A stretch of 29,776 bases of DNA from DAIDHZ01 sp035480255 (GTDB lineage: Bacteria > Chlamydiota > Chlamydiia > Chlamydiales > SM23-39): assembly GCA_964630875.1 (NCBI GenBank), contig CAZVXF010000017.1:1-29776 (forward strand), written 5' to 3'. The position numbers and the translations under genes were made by a program. Shown here piece by piece: positions 15,618-24,223 of this stretch; the stretch's first letter is position 1, and each line of letters begins with the position of its first letter. The notes below the pieces were generated by a model. It had not been told where the DNA came from. It did no database searches and saw only the letters and a list, made by a program, of their open reading frames with translations.

Positions 15618-18404
15618 ATGACTTCTCTATCCAAAACCTATGATCCTAAGCTTGTTGAAGAAAAATGGTATTCCTTTTGGGAAGAAAAACAATTTTTTCG
15701 CGCAAATTCTGATTCAAAAAAAGAATCGTTTTCAATTGTAATTCCCCCTCCGAACGTTACTGGGAAACTCCACATGGGTCATGCTCTTGTGGATACCATT
15801 CAAGATATTTTAATCCGATGGAAACGGATGCAGGGATATGTTGCACTTTGGGTTCCAGGCACTGATCATGCAGGCATTGCAACGCAGGGCGTTGTTGAAA
15901 AAATGCTCTATGCGAAAACAGGAAAGCGGCGCAAAGATTTTGACCGAGAAGAGTTTCTAAAGCATGTTTGGGATTGGAAAGAAAAAAGCGAAAATGAGAT
16001 TTTAAGCCAGATCAAAAAACTAGGCTGTTCCTGCGATTGGTCCCGACTTCGCTTTACAATGGATGAAGGATGCAATGAAGCGGTCAGAGTCTGTTTTAAA
16101 AAAATGTTTGATGAAGGGCTCATTTATCGCGGTGATTACCTCGTCAATTGGGATCCCGTAACGCAGACGGCTCTTTCTGATGATGAAGTGGAACATGAAG
16201 AGAGAAGCTCATTTTTGTGGCATCTTCGTTATCCATTAGAAAATAACAATGGTTACATTGTCGTAGCGACAACACGGCCAGAGACGATGCTCGGAGACAC
16301 TGCGGTCGCAGTGCATCCTGAAGATCCGCGCTATAAATCTTTCATTGGTCAAAATGTCATCCTTCCAATTACGCAGCGGAAAATTCCAATTATTGCAGAC
16401 CATTTCGTAGATCCAACGTTTGGATCTGGCGCTGTAAAAATTACTCCAGCTCATGATTTTAATGACTTTGAGATGGGTCAAAGACACAATCTGCCTCGGA
16501 TCAATATTTTGACTCCTGATGCAAAAATTAAAGAGGGAAAATTCGCGGGTCTCAACGTTGAAGAGGCTCGCGAAAAAATTGTCGAAGAATTAAAAACTTT
16601 AGGCAATCTTGAAAGAGTTGAACCTCATGTTTTGAGAGTCGGAGTTTCCTACCGCTCTAAAGCAACGCTGCAGCCCTATCTATCTAAGCAGTGGTTTGTC
16701 AAAATGAGCCATTTTAAAAAGCAGCTCATATCCGCTGTGAAAGAAAAAAGAGTGACTCTGATACCCGCGCATTGGGAACAAACATATTTTCATTGGATTG
16801 AAAATTTGCGCGACTGGTGCATTTCAAGACAATTATGGTGGGGTCATCGCATTCCAATTTGGTACAAAGGTGACCAAATGGTTTGTTATGATGGTGAAGG
16901 AGTTCCTCCAGGAATCGATTCTTCATGGACACAGGATCCTGACGTCCTCGATACTTGGTTTTCTTCCGCTCTTTGGCCACTCTCAACACTTGGATGGCCG
17001 AACCAAACACAAGATCTAAAAAAATTCTATCCTACATCTGTGCTTGTAACAGCGCACGATATTCTATTCTTCTGGGTCGCTCGAATGATCATGATGGGCG
17101 AATATTTGACAGGAGAAGTGCCCTTTTATGAGACATTTCTTCATGGCCTAATTTATGGAAAATCGTATTGGAAAACAGGTCTTGATGGATCTGTTACCTA
17201 CATTACAGGCGAAGAAAAAAAGAAATACGATTTAGGTGAGGCTCTTCCAAAAGATGTCGAATCCAAATGGGAAAAGATGTCTAAGACAAAAGGCAACGTC
17301 ATCGATCCGATTGCCATGATTGATGAATATGGGACTGATGCTGTGCGCTTTACACTCTGCTCAAGCACGACCCATGCGCGTCAAATTGATCTCGACCAAA
17401 GACGTTTTGAAGAATATAAGAATTTTGCCAATAAACTATGGAATGGCGCGCGATTTGTTCTAATGAATGTCGAAACGCTTTCACCTGTCGAACTTTCTAG
17501 TGGCCTTAATTCTGATCTTTTTGCTCTTGAAGATCGCTGGATTCTTTCAATCCTCAATCGCACTGTTCAAGAAATTAACCGCTCTTTTGATACTTATGCA
17601 TTTGATAAAGCAGCTACGCGGGCCTATGAATTTTTCTGGAATGATTTTTGCGCGACATATGTAGAACTCTCTAAACCTGTTTTATTTGGGAAAATAGGAT
17701 CCAATGAAGAGAAGATCAACAAACAAAAACTTCTTCTCGTACTTCTTGTGAATGCGATTCGTTTACTGCATCCAATTACACCATTTATTACAGAAGAAAT
17801 TTTCCAAAATATCAAATATCTTTTCCCAAAACTCCGCTTCCGAGAAAGCGATAATTACACAGAAGAACTGATCAAGGCTCTTCTCTCTGATGCCTGTATT
17901 GTTGCTCCTTTTCCAAAAGTTTTTTCTGATGAAGATATGGATGAGCAAGTCGAGACAGATTTTGCATTCATGATGGAACATGTTCGCACAATTCGCAATA
18001 TTCGAACCGAAATGCAAATTCCCCCATCGGAAAAAACAGACCTCTATGTCATCGGCTCTGAGTCTCAACGATTGCAACAACATCAGAAGATCCTTCTTTC
18101 ATTAACACCGACCTCAAACATCGTATTTACAGATCAAGAACCGACTGCTTTTGGTGCAACCGGGTCAATCGGATTGATAAAACTATTTATTCCGATTCCA
18201 GAATCTCTAAAAGAAAAAGAAAAAGCCCGCTTGAAAAAAGAAGAAGAAAAACTCGAAAAACTGCTAGCGAACACAAGAGCCAAGCTAAACAATGCTGAGT
18301 TTAGAGCAAGAGCCCCTCAAGAGATCGTCCAAAATTTAGAGCAAACCTTGGATCAGACCCAAAAGCAACTTCACGATCTACAAAACAAACAAGAAAATAT
18401 TTAA
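15618..18404 (+). CDS. valS: Valyl-tRNA synthetase
   Basis: A 928-residue class I synthetase charging tRNA-Val in the cytoplasm. The HIGH motif is H-M-G-H (52-55), the second signature is K-M-S-K-T (553-557). The editing (CP1) domain contains T-T-R-P-E-T-M-L-G-D-T-A, which hydrolyses mischarged Thr-tRNA. The anticodon-binding helical domain and the C-terminal coiled-coil arm (alternating Lys/Glu, about residues 860-925) are complete. The ATG at 15618 is preferred; an in-frame TTG two codons earlier is the alternative. No Shine-Dalgarno is visible. The stop codon overlaps the stop of the convergent protease gene by four bases. Confidence 0.95.
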   Translation: MTSLSKTYDPKLVEEKWYSFWEEKQFFRANSDSKKESFSIVIPPPNVTGKLHMGHALVDTIQDILIRWKRMQGYVALWVPGTDHAGIATQGVVEKMLYAKTGKRRKDFDREEFLKHVWDWKEKSENEILSQIKKLGCSCDWSRLRFTMDEGCNEAVRVCFKKMFDEGLIYRGDYLVNWDPVTQTALSDDEVEHEERSSFLWHLRYPLENNNGYIVVATTRPETMLGDTAVAVHPEDPRYKSFIGQNVILPITQRKIPIIADHFVDPTFGSGAVKITPAHDFNDFEMGQRHNLPRINILTPDAKIKEGKFAGLNVEEAREKIVEELKTLGNLERVEPHVLRVGVSYRSKATLQPYLSKQWFVKMSHFKKQLISAVKEKRVTLIPAHWEQTYFHWIENLRDWCISRQLWWGHRIPIWYKGDQMVCYDGEGVPPGIDSSWTQDPDVLDTWFSSALWPLSTLGWPNQTQDLKKFYPTSVLVTAHDILFFWVARMIMMGEYLTGEVPFYETFLHGLIYGKSYWKTGLDGSVTYITGEEKKKYDLGEALPKDVESKWEKMSKTKGNVIDPIAMIDEYGTDAVRFTLCSSTTHARQIDLDQRRFEEYKNFANKLWNGARFVLMNVETLSPVELSSGLNSDLFALEDRWILSILNRTVQEINRSFDTYAFDKAATRAYEFFWNDFCATYVELSKPVLFGKIGSNEEKINKQKLLLVLLVNAIRLLHPITPFITEEIFQNIKYLFPKLRFRESDNYTEELIKALLSDACIVAPFPKVFSDEDMDEQVETDFAFMMEHVRTIRNIRTEMQIPPSEKTDLYVIGSESQRLQQHQKILLSLTPTSNIVFTDQEPTAFGATGSIGLIKLFIPIPESLKEKEKARLKKEEEKLEKLLANTRAKLNNAEFRARAPQEIVQNLEQTLDQTQKQLHDLQNKQENI

Positions 18405-19861
18405 CAAAGATCGATATGGACATAGATTGGGCGGCTTCGATCGTGTGACCGTACCACGAGTACACATTGATGGTCTCCATCTGTTTGATCAATTATTTGT
18501 TCCAGTTCTGTTACATTTTTCACGGGAATTTCTGGTTGTCCATCCATGATGACAGAAGTAATCACATCGGCAGGTCGAAGTCCCATAAAAATTGCATCAG
18601 ATCCTTGTTCGACTGAATTCACAAAAACGCCTTCTAAATGTGAATCAAGTTCAAAGGTGAAATATTTTTCCCCAACAAGATTCTCAACACAAATGCCAAG
18701 TCTAGGAATTGGCACTACTTTATTGACTTCGCGCTGACCTAAATGAACCATGACATCAACGATATCTCCATCTCGAAGGATTGAAAGCTTCAATTCTGAA
18801 AAAGGAACCGTTTTCATCGCAAGATACGCAAAAAATTGTTCTTGGGTCGTTACCTGAATATCGTTGTAAGCAACAATGAAATCACCTTTGCGCAAGCCTG
18901 CATTCATGGCAGGAGAATCTTTGAGCATATCTGCTACGAATAACCCATCCATCGGATTTTCTTCCCAAAGAGCCATTGATTCGGGTAAGACTAAAGTAGA
19001 AAGATATGGGACAAGTGGACTTTGCAAGCTGACAATTTCAGCTCCTAGACTGGATCTTGTCACAAATCCTTTTTCCTTTAATTCAGAAACGATTCTCTGC
19101 GCAGTATTGCTTGTAATACTCATGGCAATTCCCCCGCATGGGCCTCTTGCTCCTCTTGCAACCAATCCAATCACATCGCCTTCAAGATTAAAGAGAGGGC
19201 CTCCTGAGTTCCCAGGATTGCTTAACGTGTCGGAAAATAAATAATCTGAGTAAATCCCATGATCCCACGGAACATAGCTATGCCCTTTTCCTGCGCTAGC
19301 AAGCGTTGAAGACTTGCCTCCAATGATACCTGTCGTTAATAAATTCTGAAAAGCCAAAGGATTTCCAATGAGAACAGAGGGAGACCCTACTTCAACCAAA
19401 TCTGAATTACCGAATTTAGAAAAGGCAAGAGCCTCTTCCGATTCAATTTTTAATAAAGCAATATCTGTTTCTGGATCAGATCCGACTAGAGTTGCAGGAA
19501 AATTGAGTCCTCTATGACAAAAAACAACATTGATTTTTCGTGCTCCTTCAATGACATGGCTATTTGTAACGATATAACCATCCTCAGAAATCACGCATCC
19601 TGAACCAAAACCTTCAATGTATAAACCATTGATCGTACAATGACCGCCTTGTGATTCAATCAATACCACAGTCGGCATAACTCTTTTCGCAAGCGCTGTT
19701 AAATCAACTACTTGTTTTGATTGAACCTCTTGAATCATCTCTCCAAGAATACGAATTTTTTCCTGAAGTTCATGAAGAAGTTTATGGGGTAGACTTTGGA
19801 CCTCTTGCGCCTCAATTGTTGTCAGTTCATCAGAAAAACTTGAAATTGGCATTAGATCCAT
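18401..19861 (-). CDS. HtrA/DegP-like trypsin-type serine protease with two PDZ domains, no signal peptide
   Basis: A 486-residue protein from the ATG at 19861, chosen because GGAG lies six bases before it and a promoter just upstream. An in-frame start at 19927 would run through those promoter boxes. The N-terminal 60 residues are acidic and helical, possibly a coiled coil. The trypsin-fold domain has the full triad: His102 (T-N-S-H-V-I), Asp133 (T-D-I-A-L-L) and Ser219 (G-N-S-G-G-P-L). Two PDZ-like domains follow, about residues 275-380 and 385-485. It resembles DegP/HtrA, a periplasmic quality-control protease, but lacks a recognisable export signal. It sits between valS and atpK; the classical chlamydial htrA lies elsewhere from memory, so this is probably a paralogue. 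Confidence 0.85.
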   Translation of the reverse strand: MDLMPISSFSDELTTIEAQEVQSLPHKLLHELQEKIRILGEMIQEVQSKQVVDLTALAKRVMPTVVLIESQGGHCTINGLYIEGFGSGCVISEDGYIVTNSHVIEGARKINVVFCHRGLNFPATLVGSDPETDIALLKIESEEALAFSKFGNSDLVEVGSPSVLIGNPLAFQNLLTTGIIGGKSSTLASAGKGHSYVPWDHGIYSDYLFSDTLSNPGNSGGPLFNLEGDVIGLVARGARGPCGGIAMSITSNTAQRIVSELKEKGFVTRSSLGAEIVSLQSPLVPYLSTLVLPESMALWEENPMDGLFVADMLKDSPAMNAGLRKGDFIVAYNDIQVTTQEQFFAYLAMKTVPFSELKLSILRDGDIVDVMVHLGQREVNKVVPIPRLGICVENLVGEKYFTFELDSHLEGVFVNSVEQGSDAIFMGLRPADVITSVIMDGQPEIPVKNVTELEQIIDQTDGDHQCVLVVRSHDRSRPIYVHIDLC

Positions 19862-19885
19862 AATGACTCCATTTTTTGCACCAAG

Positions 19886-19914
19886 ATTATACTCTAGGTA
19901 TGGAATAATACCAA
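19886..19914 (-). promoter_or_regulatory. Candidate promoter for the HtrA-like protease
   Basis: On the minus strand TTGGTA (19914-19909), a 17-bp spacer and TATAAT (19891-19886) give a good sigma70-type promoter. Transcription would start near 19879, with an 18-base leader containing GGAG before the ATG at 19861. It lies between the end of atpK and the protease, letting the protease be expressed separately from the V-ATPase operon. Confidence 0.55.
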
Positions 19915-19934
19915 TTATCAAAAACAACTTTTCT

Positions 19935-20354
19935 TTAGCTCAAGAGCATCATACCAAAGACGAAGGCAAAGATCGCAAAGGACTCTACAATGCCGATCGC
20001 CAAGAAGCACTTACCAAAAGTGGCTGGTTGCTTTGCTGTTGCTTGAATTGCTGTCGCGGCGCATCTTCCTTGATAAACCGCTGAAATGAGCAGAGCAAGA
20101 CCCACAAAGAGGCCAATGCCTATTCCGCTGATTGCGTTGACTGTGTCCGACTGAATTGCGCCTTTCATCAAAACCATGAGAACAAATCCAAGGATAGCTT
20201 GGGTAGAAGGTGCTGCAGATAAGGCAATAAATTTACCATGACCTTCTTCAACACGTGTCATTGCGCCGTGAGAGGCCATCCCAGCGATTCCACATCCAAT
20301 TGCAGAGCCTGCGCATCCAAGTCCAAGAACAATTGCAGGGCCGATCATATTCAT
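19935..20354 (-). CDS. atpK: V-type ATPase subunit K (membrane rotor)
   Basis: A 139-residue proteolipid with four hydrophobic helices as two hairpins, the rotor ring of the V-type ATPase in the inner membrane. The ion-carrying carboxylate is Glu124 in G-I-V-E-S-F on helix 4. Thr51 and Gln52 (P-S-T-Q) on helix 2 and Gln95 (V-Y-Q-G) on helix 3 surround it. These match the Na+ ligands Thr64, Gln65, Gln110 and Glu139 described for Enterococcus hirae NtpK, and the Gln-Glu spacing of 29 is identical. AGGAG eight bases before the ATG (20363-20367) overlaps the atpI stop. It is the last gene of the ATPase operon. Confidence 0.93.
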   Translation of the reverse strand: MNMIGPAIVLGLGCAGSAIGCGIAGMASHGAMTRVEEGHGKFIALSAAPSTQAILGFVLMVLMKGAIQSDTVNAISGIGIGLFVGLALLISAVYQGRCAATAIQATAKQPATFGKCFLAIGIVESFAIFAFVFGMMLLS

Positions 20355-20365
20355 ATATTTTTCTC

Positions 20366-22267
20366 CTATTTTGTCTTATGTAGTTTAAGAGGGTTGAACA
20401 ATCGTCCTCCGCCCTCAAAACTATAATGGAACCACTCTAAAAAATTCAAACGAAGTCCGTGAACCACTCCCCCCATTAAACCAAGTCCGATGTTGACTGT
20501 ATGGCCAAAAAGAATGAGGATGAGTGTTAATACAACACCAACTTCTACGCCTAAAGTATCATTAAATGTCCGCGCCATCACCATGGCTCCAAGCGCTAAT
20601 GCGTACAGACGCAGATAAGAAAGAATATCAGCAAACACTTGAACTACGTGCAATAGCTCGGTAATAGCGCCCAGTTTTTTCTGAAACAGAGCTGCGATAA
20701 AGGCAATGACTAAACCACCACTTAAAATCCAAAGACCCCAAAAATAGGCAACAGGTTTTGGAATCCAATACATAAAATTCATCATCGTTGTGGCGTGTAT
20801 GATGGACGGGAAATAGAGATATCCACCAATCATAAAGAGGATCCAACCAATTCCTGACCAGTTACGTCGAATATAGCGAAGGAAGGATAGACCGATATGA
20901 AGCATTCCTACGATGAAGGCAAACTCTAATAGAATATTTTCAGAAAATTGCTCGAAAATTGGATACCCGCTCTTATTCTTGATTTGCAGGACTTGCTTGC
21001 CATCCATGCTGGCTACTTGCGGATATTTTTTCAAAAGAGGTTGATAGACATCATCTTTTTGTTGAAAATGAAAGTCCGCTTTTTTTTCTGCAAAATAAGC
21101 TAAGATCGATGTTTTTTGGGTTGGACTATTGGGAGCAAAAGACATCCCGAAATAAGAGCCTGTGAAAATCCCCCAAACAATGACGGTACTGGATAGGATA
21201 AAACCAAGTCTTAAAATTCTTCTTTTTACACCGTGAAGATTTGGAAATTTCCAACGTAAAAAAAAGAGAATGAGTAAAAAGATAAGCCCATATCCAGCAT
21301 CGGAAATAATCATCGCAAAAAAAAGTGAGAAAAAAACCAAGATCCAAAGGGAAGGATCTTTATCCGTATGCGCTGGGGTATCGAAAATATTTAAAAGATC
21401 CTCTCCAATTTTGCCTGCCCCAGTGTTCTCCATGTAGGTAGGAATTTGATCTTTTTGTTCGACGGCAATTTTGACACACTCAACATTTAGGTGGCTGATC
21501 AAACCAAATAATGATTTGATACGAGTGGTCGGGACCCATGCTTCAATTGCAAAAAGTCCATTGTTGAACTTGAGTGACGCATTATGTTTTGCAATCTCTA
21601 AATAATAATGATTGAGATGTTCAGTGAGCCCTTCTTGAAGTTGAGGAAAATAGTTTGAAAAATTTTTAATATCCCCTTCGATTTTACCGATTTCTTCGCG
21701 GATCTGAAAAAGACGATTTCTCAACTCACCTACTGGCTTATCAATGATGATCTCGATCATTTTCGGATATTGTTGCTTTTCTTTCTGGATCGCGACGAAA
21801 TAGTCTAGATCATATTCTGTACCTACATTGATCATCTCAGGCGGAGGAACAAACTCTTTTGCCACATCACTTTTCATGACGAAAAATTGGAAAACAAGCT
21901 TTGTTTCCCTTTCGATTGCATCTAAATCGCTTTGCGAAAAATCGCCAAATGCTGCGAGACGTGCAATCTCTGCTTCAATGACTCGTTCTTCCTCAAGTAA
22001 TGCCTCTTCTTCTCCGCGCAGAGAGACAATTTTTTCAGCAATTTGCAATGGACGTAGATTCGTTGCAGGTGCTTCGTGAGGATGTATGGAATAGTGCTTT
22101 GCAATTTTAATGGCAGAAAGAAACGTTTTGGCTTCTTGCGGAAGATCGACTCCCTTTCTTTTTTTCCCAATAAATTCTAAAAAGCCAGCTCTTTGTGCAA
22201 GTGCAAAAAACTCGCTCATATCTGCAGAGCTTCCAAAGATGAGATATTTTTCTAAATTTACAATCAT
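20366..22267 (-). CDS. atpI: V-type ATPase subunit I (membrane stator, a-subunit homologue)
   Basis: A 633-residue protein. The N-terminal half (about 1-320) is soluble and rich in charged helix, forming the cytoplasmic arm that holds the peripheral stalk. The C-terminal half has about seven membrane helices and provides the ion half-channels beside the K ring. G-Y-G-L-I-F-L-L near residue 330 and the conserved L-S-Y-L-R-L-Y-A-L near residue 560 are family features; the Arg of that last phrase is the essential charge facing the rotor carboxylate. The ATG overlaps the atpD stop by four bases, and 11 bp separate it from atpK. Confidence 0.93.
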   Translation of the reverse strand: MIVNLEKYLIFGSSADMSEFFALAQRAGFLEFIGKKRKGVDLPQEAKTFLSAIKIAKHYSIHPHEAPATNLRPLQIAEKIVSLRGEEEALLEEERVIEAEIARLAAFGDFSQSDLDAIERETKLVFQFFVMKSDVAKEFVPPPEMINVGTEYDLDYFVAIQKEKQQYPKMIEIIIDKPVGELRNRLFQIREEIGKIEGDIKNFSNYFPQLQEGLTEHLNHYYLEIAKHNASLKFNNGLFAIEAWVPTTRIKSLFGLISHLNVECVKIAVEQKDQIPTYMENTGAGKIGEDLLNIFDTPAHTDKDPSLWILVFFSLFFAMIISDAGYGLIFLLILFFLRWKFPNLHGVKRRILRLGFILSSTVIVWGIFTGSYFGMSFAPNSPTQKTSILAYFAEKKADFHFQQKDDVYQPLLKKYPQVASMDGKQVLQIKNKSGYPIFEQFSENILLEFAFIVGMLHIGLSFLRYIRRNWSGIGWILFMIGGYLYFPSIIHATTMMNFMYWIPKPVAYFWGLWILSGGLVIAFIAALFQKKLGAITELLHVVQVFADILSYLRLYALALGAMVMARTFNDTLGVEVGVVLTLILILFGHTVNIGLGLMGGVVHGLRLNFLEWFHYSFEGGGRLFNPLKLHKTK

Positions 22268-22875
22268 TGAGCTGCTGCCTTTTTTGCTGCAATTTTCTTT
22301 TTAGCAACTTTAGCTTGCGCAACTAATGTGAGCTGTTGATCGCTAATAAAAATACGGATCTTTTTGATATTTGCAAGCGATCGAGGAATTAAAATTTTTT
22401 CAAATAAGTTCACACGAATCGATACTGCGCGAAGCTCTTTTTCCAGAGCTCTTTTCTTTTCTTCAGCAATGCTTATTTTTTCTCGCGTTGTTGCTAGCTC
22501 TCGCAAAACCACAATGGATTGGTCGGTCCATGCGGGAGTATCGATGAGTGCATAGTCTGCTTCTTTAAACGTGATATCTTCAAAAATGGGAATCTCAACA
22601 CCCGCGATGTTCTCGTAACGTTTCTTGACCCGTAAAACGTCTGCAAAGCTAAGTAAATTCACACTGACTTTTTCTAAAAGAAATGGAGAAAATTCTTCGA
22701 CTTGAATACGGACAAGTCTCATCTCCTCAATCAGGCGAGAAATTTCCATGGTCGCAACAGACACTTCAAACTGGAGCATTGCTTTTTTTAACTGCAGCGT
22801 CGGTAAATATCGTTGGAATTGACTCAGACGTGTTTGCTCTTTACGAAGTTCTGTTTTTGTGAGCTTTACAGTCAT
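22264..22875 (-). CDS. atpD: V-type ATPase subunit D (central stalk)
   Basis: A 203-residue protein consisting mainly of two long helices, N-terminal (V-K-L-T-K-T-E-L-R-K-E-Q) and C-terminal, that make the rotating shaft inside the A3B3 head. I chose the ATG at 22875, which matches the usual subunit length and leaves a 43-bp gap after atpB. A longer in-frame start at 22950 would overlap atpB and add a non-family N-terminus. The C-terminus ends in Lys/Ala-rich sequence (A-K-K-K-I-A-A-K-K-A-A-A-Q), a lineage-type tail. The stop overlaps atpI. The symbol follows V-ATPase naming and is not the F-type beta subunit. Confidence 0.92.
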   Translation of the reverse strand: MTVKLTKTELRKEQTRLSQFQRYLPTLQLKKAMLQFEVSVATMEISRLIEEMRLVRIQVEEFSPFLLEKVSVNLLSFADVLRVKKRYENIAGVEIPIFEDITFKEADYALIDTPAWTDQSIVVLRELATTREKISIAEEKKRALEKELRAVSIRVNLFEKILIPRSLANIKKIRIFISDQQLTLVAQAKVAKKKIAAKKAAAQ

Positions 22876-22918
22876 ATCACCATTCTCATCATTTTTTCTA
22901 AGGTGATCCCCGCAGATG

Positions 22919-24223
22919 TCATTGCGTGATTGGCCAATATTTGTCGGCAATTTGCTTTTTTACACCCACTTCTTCAAGATCAAAGCATTCGGCAAGCGTT
23001 TGCCATCCTAAATCAAGCGCCTTTTCTAAAGGCAGATTTACTTGAAGATTCATCATTCTATCTTCAAAGAGATACGAATAACGAAGAAGTTTTTCATCCC
23101 ATCTAGAGAGTCTAAATCCCATCGCCTGTCTTTCTCGCGCCTTCTTCGAATCTGCATACAGACGAATCATGGTATTGGCAAGATCACCGTGATCCTCGCG
23201 GGTCACTTTTCCAATCACTTGCTGTTTTAGCCTTGATAAAGAACCGAAAGGATCAATTGAACCGCCATGGAGATAAAACTGACCTTCTGTGATGTAACCT
23301 GTATTGTCTGGAACCGGATGCGTCACATCTCCACCTGGCATTGTCGTGACAGAAAGTATTGTGATTGAACCACTTCCGTCGATATCTACCGCTTTTTCAT
23401 AGCGCGCTGCTAAATCTGAATAGAGCGATCCTGGGTAGCCACGGTTAGCTGGAATCTGATCCATGGTGATCGCAATTTCTTTCATTGCATCGGCAAACGC
23501 TGTCATATCTGTCATTAACACAAGAACGTCTTTACCCGCAGTTGCAAACTTTTCAGCAACAGCTAGAGCCATATCCGGTACAAGTAAGCATTCCACTGCA
23601 GGATCCGTAGCTTGGTGAATAAACATCACTGTTTTTTCAATAGAACCTGCTCTTTCAGAGTTATCAATGAAAGCTGAGTAGTCATCAAAGCGAAGTCCCA
23701 TTCCGGCAATCACGACAACATCTGCGTCAGTTTGGTTCGCAATTCGCATCATGAGCGCGTTGTATGGTTCTCCTGCAATCGAGAAAATCGGAATTTTCTG
23801 CGATTTCACAAGGCAATTGAACACATCAATCATGGGAATATTTGTTCGCACTAATTGATGAGGAATGACTCTTCTTGTCGGATTGAATGAGGGACTTCCT
23901 AAATCGACCTGGTCTCCAAAAATTTCAGGACCATCATCAATTGCCTCACCTGTTCCGTTAAAACGCCTGCCGAGTAGAGAAGGACTAAATGTTGCTTGGC
24001 ATTGGCGTCCCAAAAAAGCCACTTGATCCCCAGTTGAAATCCCACGCGTATTCTCAAATACTTGACATGTCACTATGGTTTCATCAATACGGAGAACGGA
24101 AGCATAGGTGGTTGTACCGTTGCTTTTGTGAATGCGAGCAAGTTCTCCAAGGCGGACGCCAACAGCTTCCACGCTGATTAAATTTCCTCGCATATCAATG
24201 ATTCGATCGTATACTTTTCTCAT
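22919..24223 (-). CDS. atpB: V-type ATPase subunit B (regulatory nucleotide-binding)
   Basis: A 434-residue subunit of the A3B3 head. The position of the Walker A loop is occupied by F-S-I-A-G-E-P-Y-N-A, without the GKT lysine. That is normal for B subunits, which bind nucleotide at a non-catalytic interface. V-L-V-L-M-T-D-M-T near residue 235 corresponds to Walker B, and R-G-Y-P-G-S-L-Y-S-D-L-A follows. G-R-R-F-N-G-T-G near residue 85 is a family signature. Its ATG overlaps the atpA stop by four bases (ATGA), typical of tight translational coupling for a stoichiometric complex. Confidence 0.95.
   Translation of the reverse strand: MRKVYDRIIDMRGNLISVEAVGVRLGELARIHKSNGTTTYASVLRIDETIVTCQVFENTRGISTGDQVAFLGRQCQATFSPSLLGRRFNGTGEAIDDGPEIFGDQVDLGSPSFNPTRRVIPHQLVRTNIPMIDVFNCLVKSQKIPIFSIAGEPYNALMMRIANQTDADVVVIAGMGLRFDDYSAFIDNSERAGSIEKTVMFIHQATDPAVECLLVPDMALAVAEKFATAGKDVLVLMTDMTAFADAMKEIAITMDQIPANRGYPGSLYSDLAARYEKAVDIDGSGSITILSVTTMPGGDVTHPVPDNTGYITEGQFYLHGGSIDPFGSLSRLKQQVIGKVTREDHGDLANTMIRLYADSKKARERQAMGFRLSRWDEKLLRYSYLFEDRMMNLQVNLPLEKALDLGWQTLAECFDLEEVGVKKQIADKYWPITQ

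Noticed and set aside
22876..22950. Longer N-terminus for atpD
   Set aside because: It would overlap the end of atpB and adds sequence unlike subunit D; the ATG at 22875 gives the expected length.
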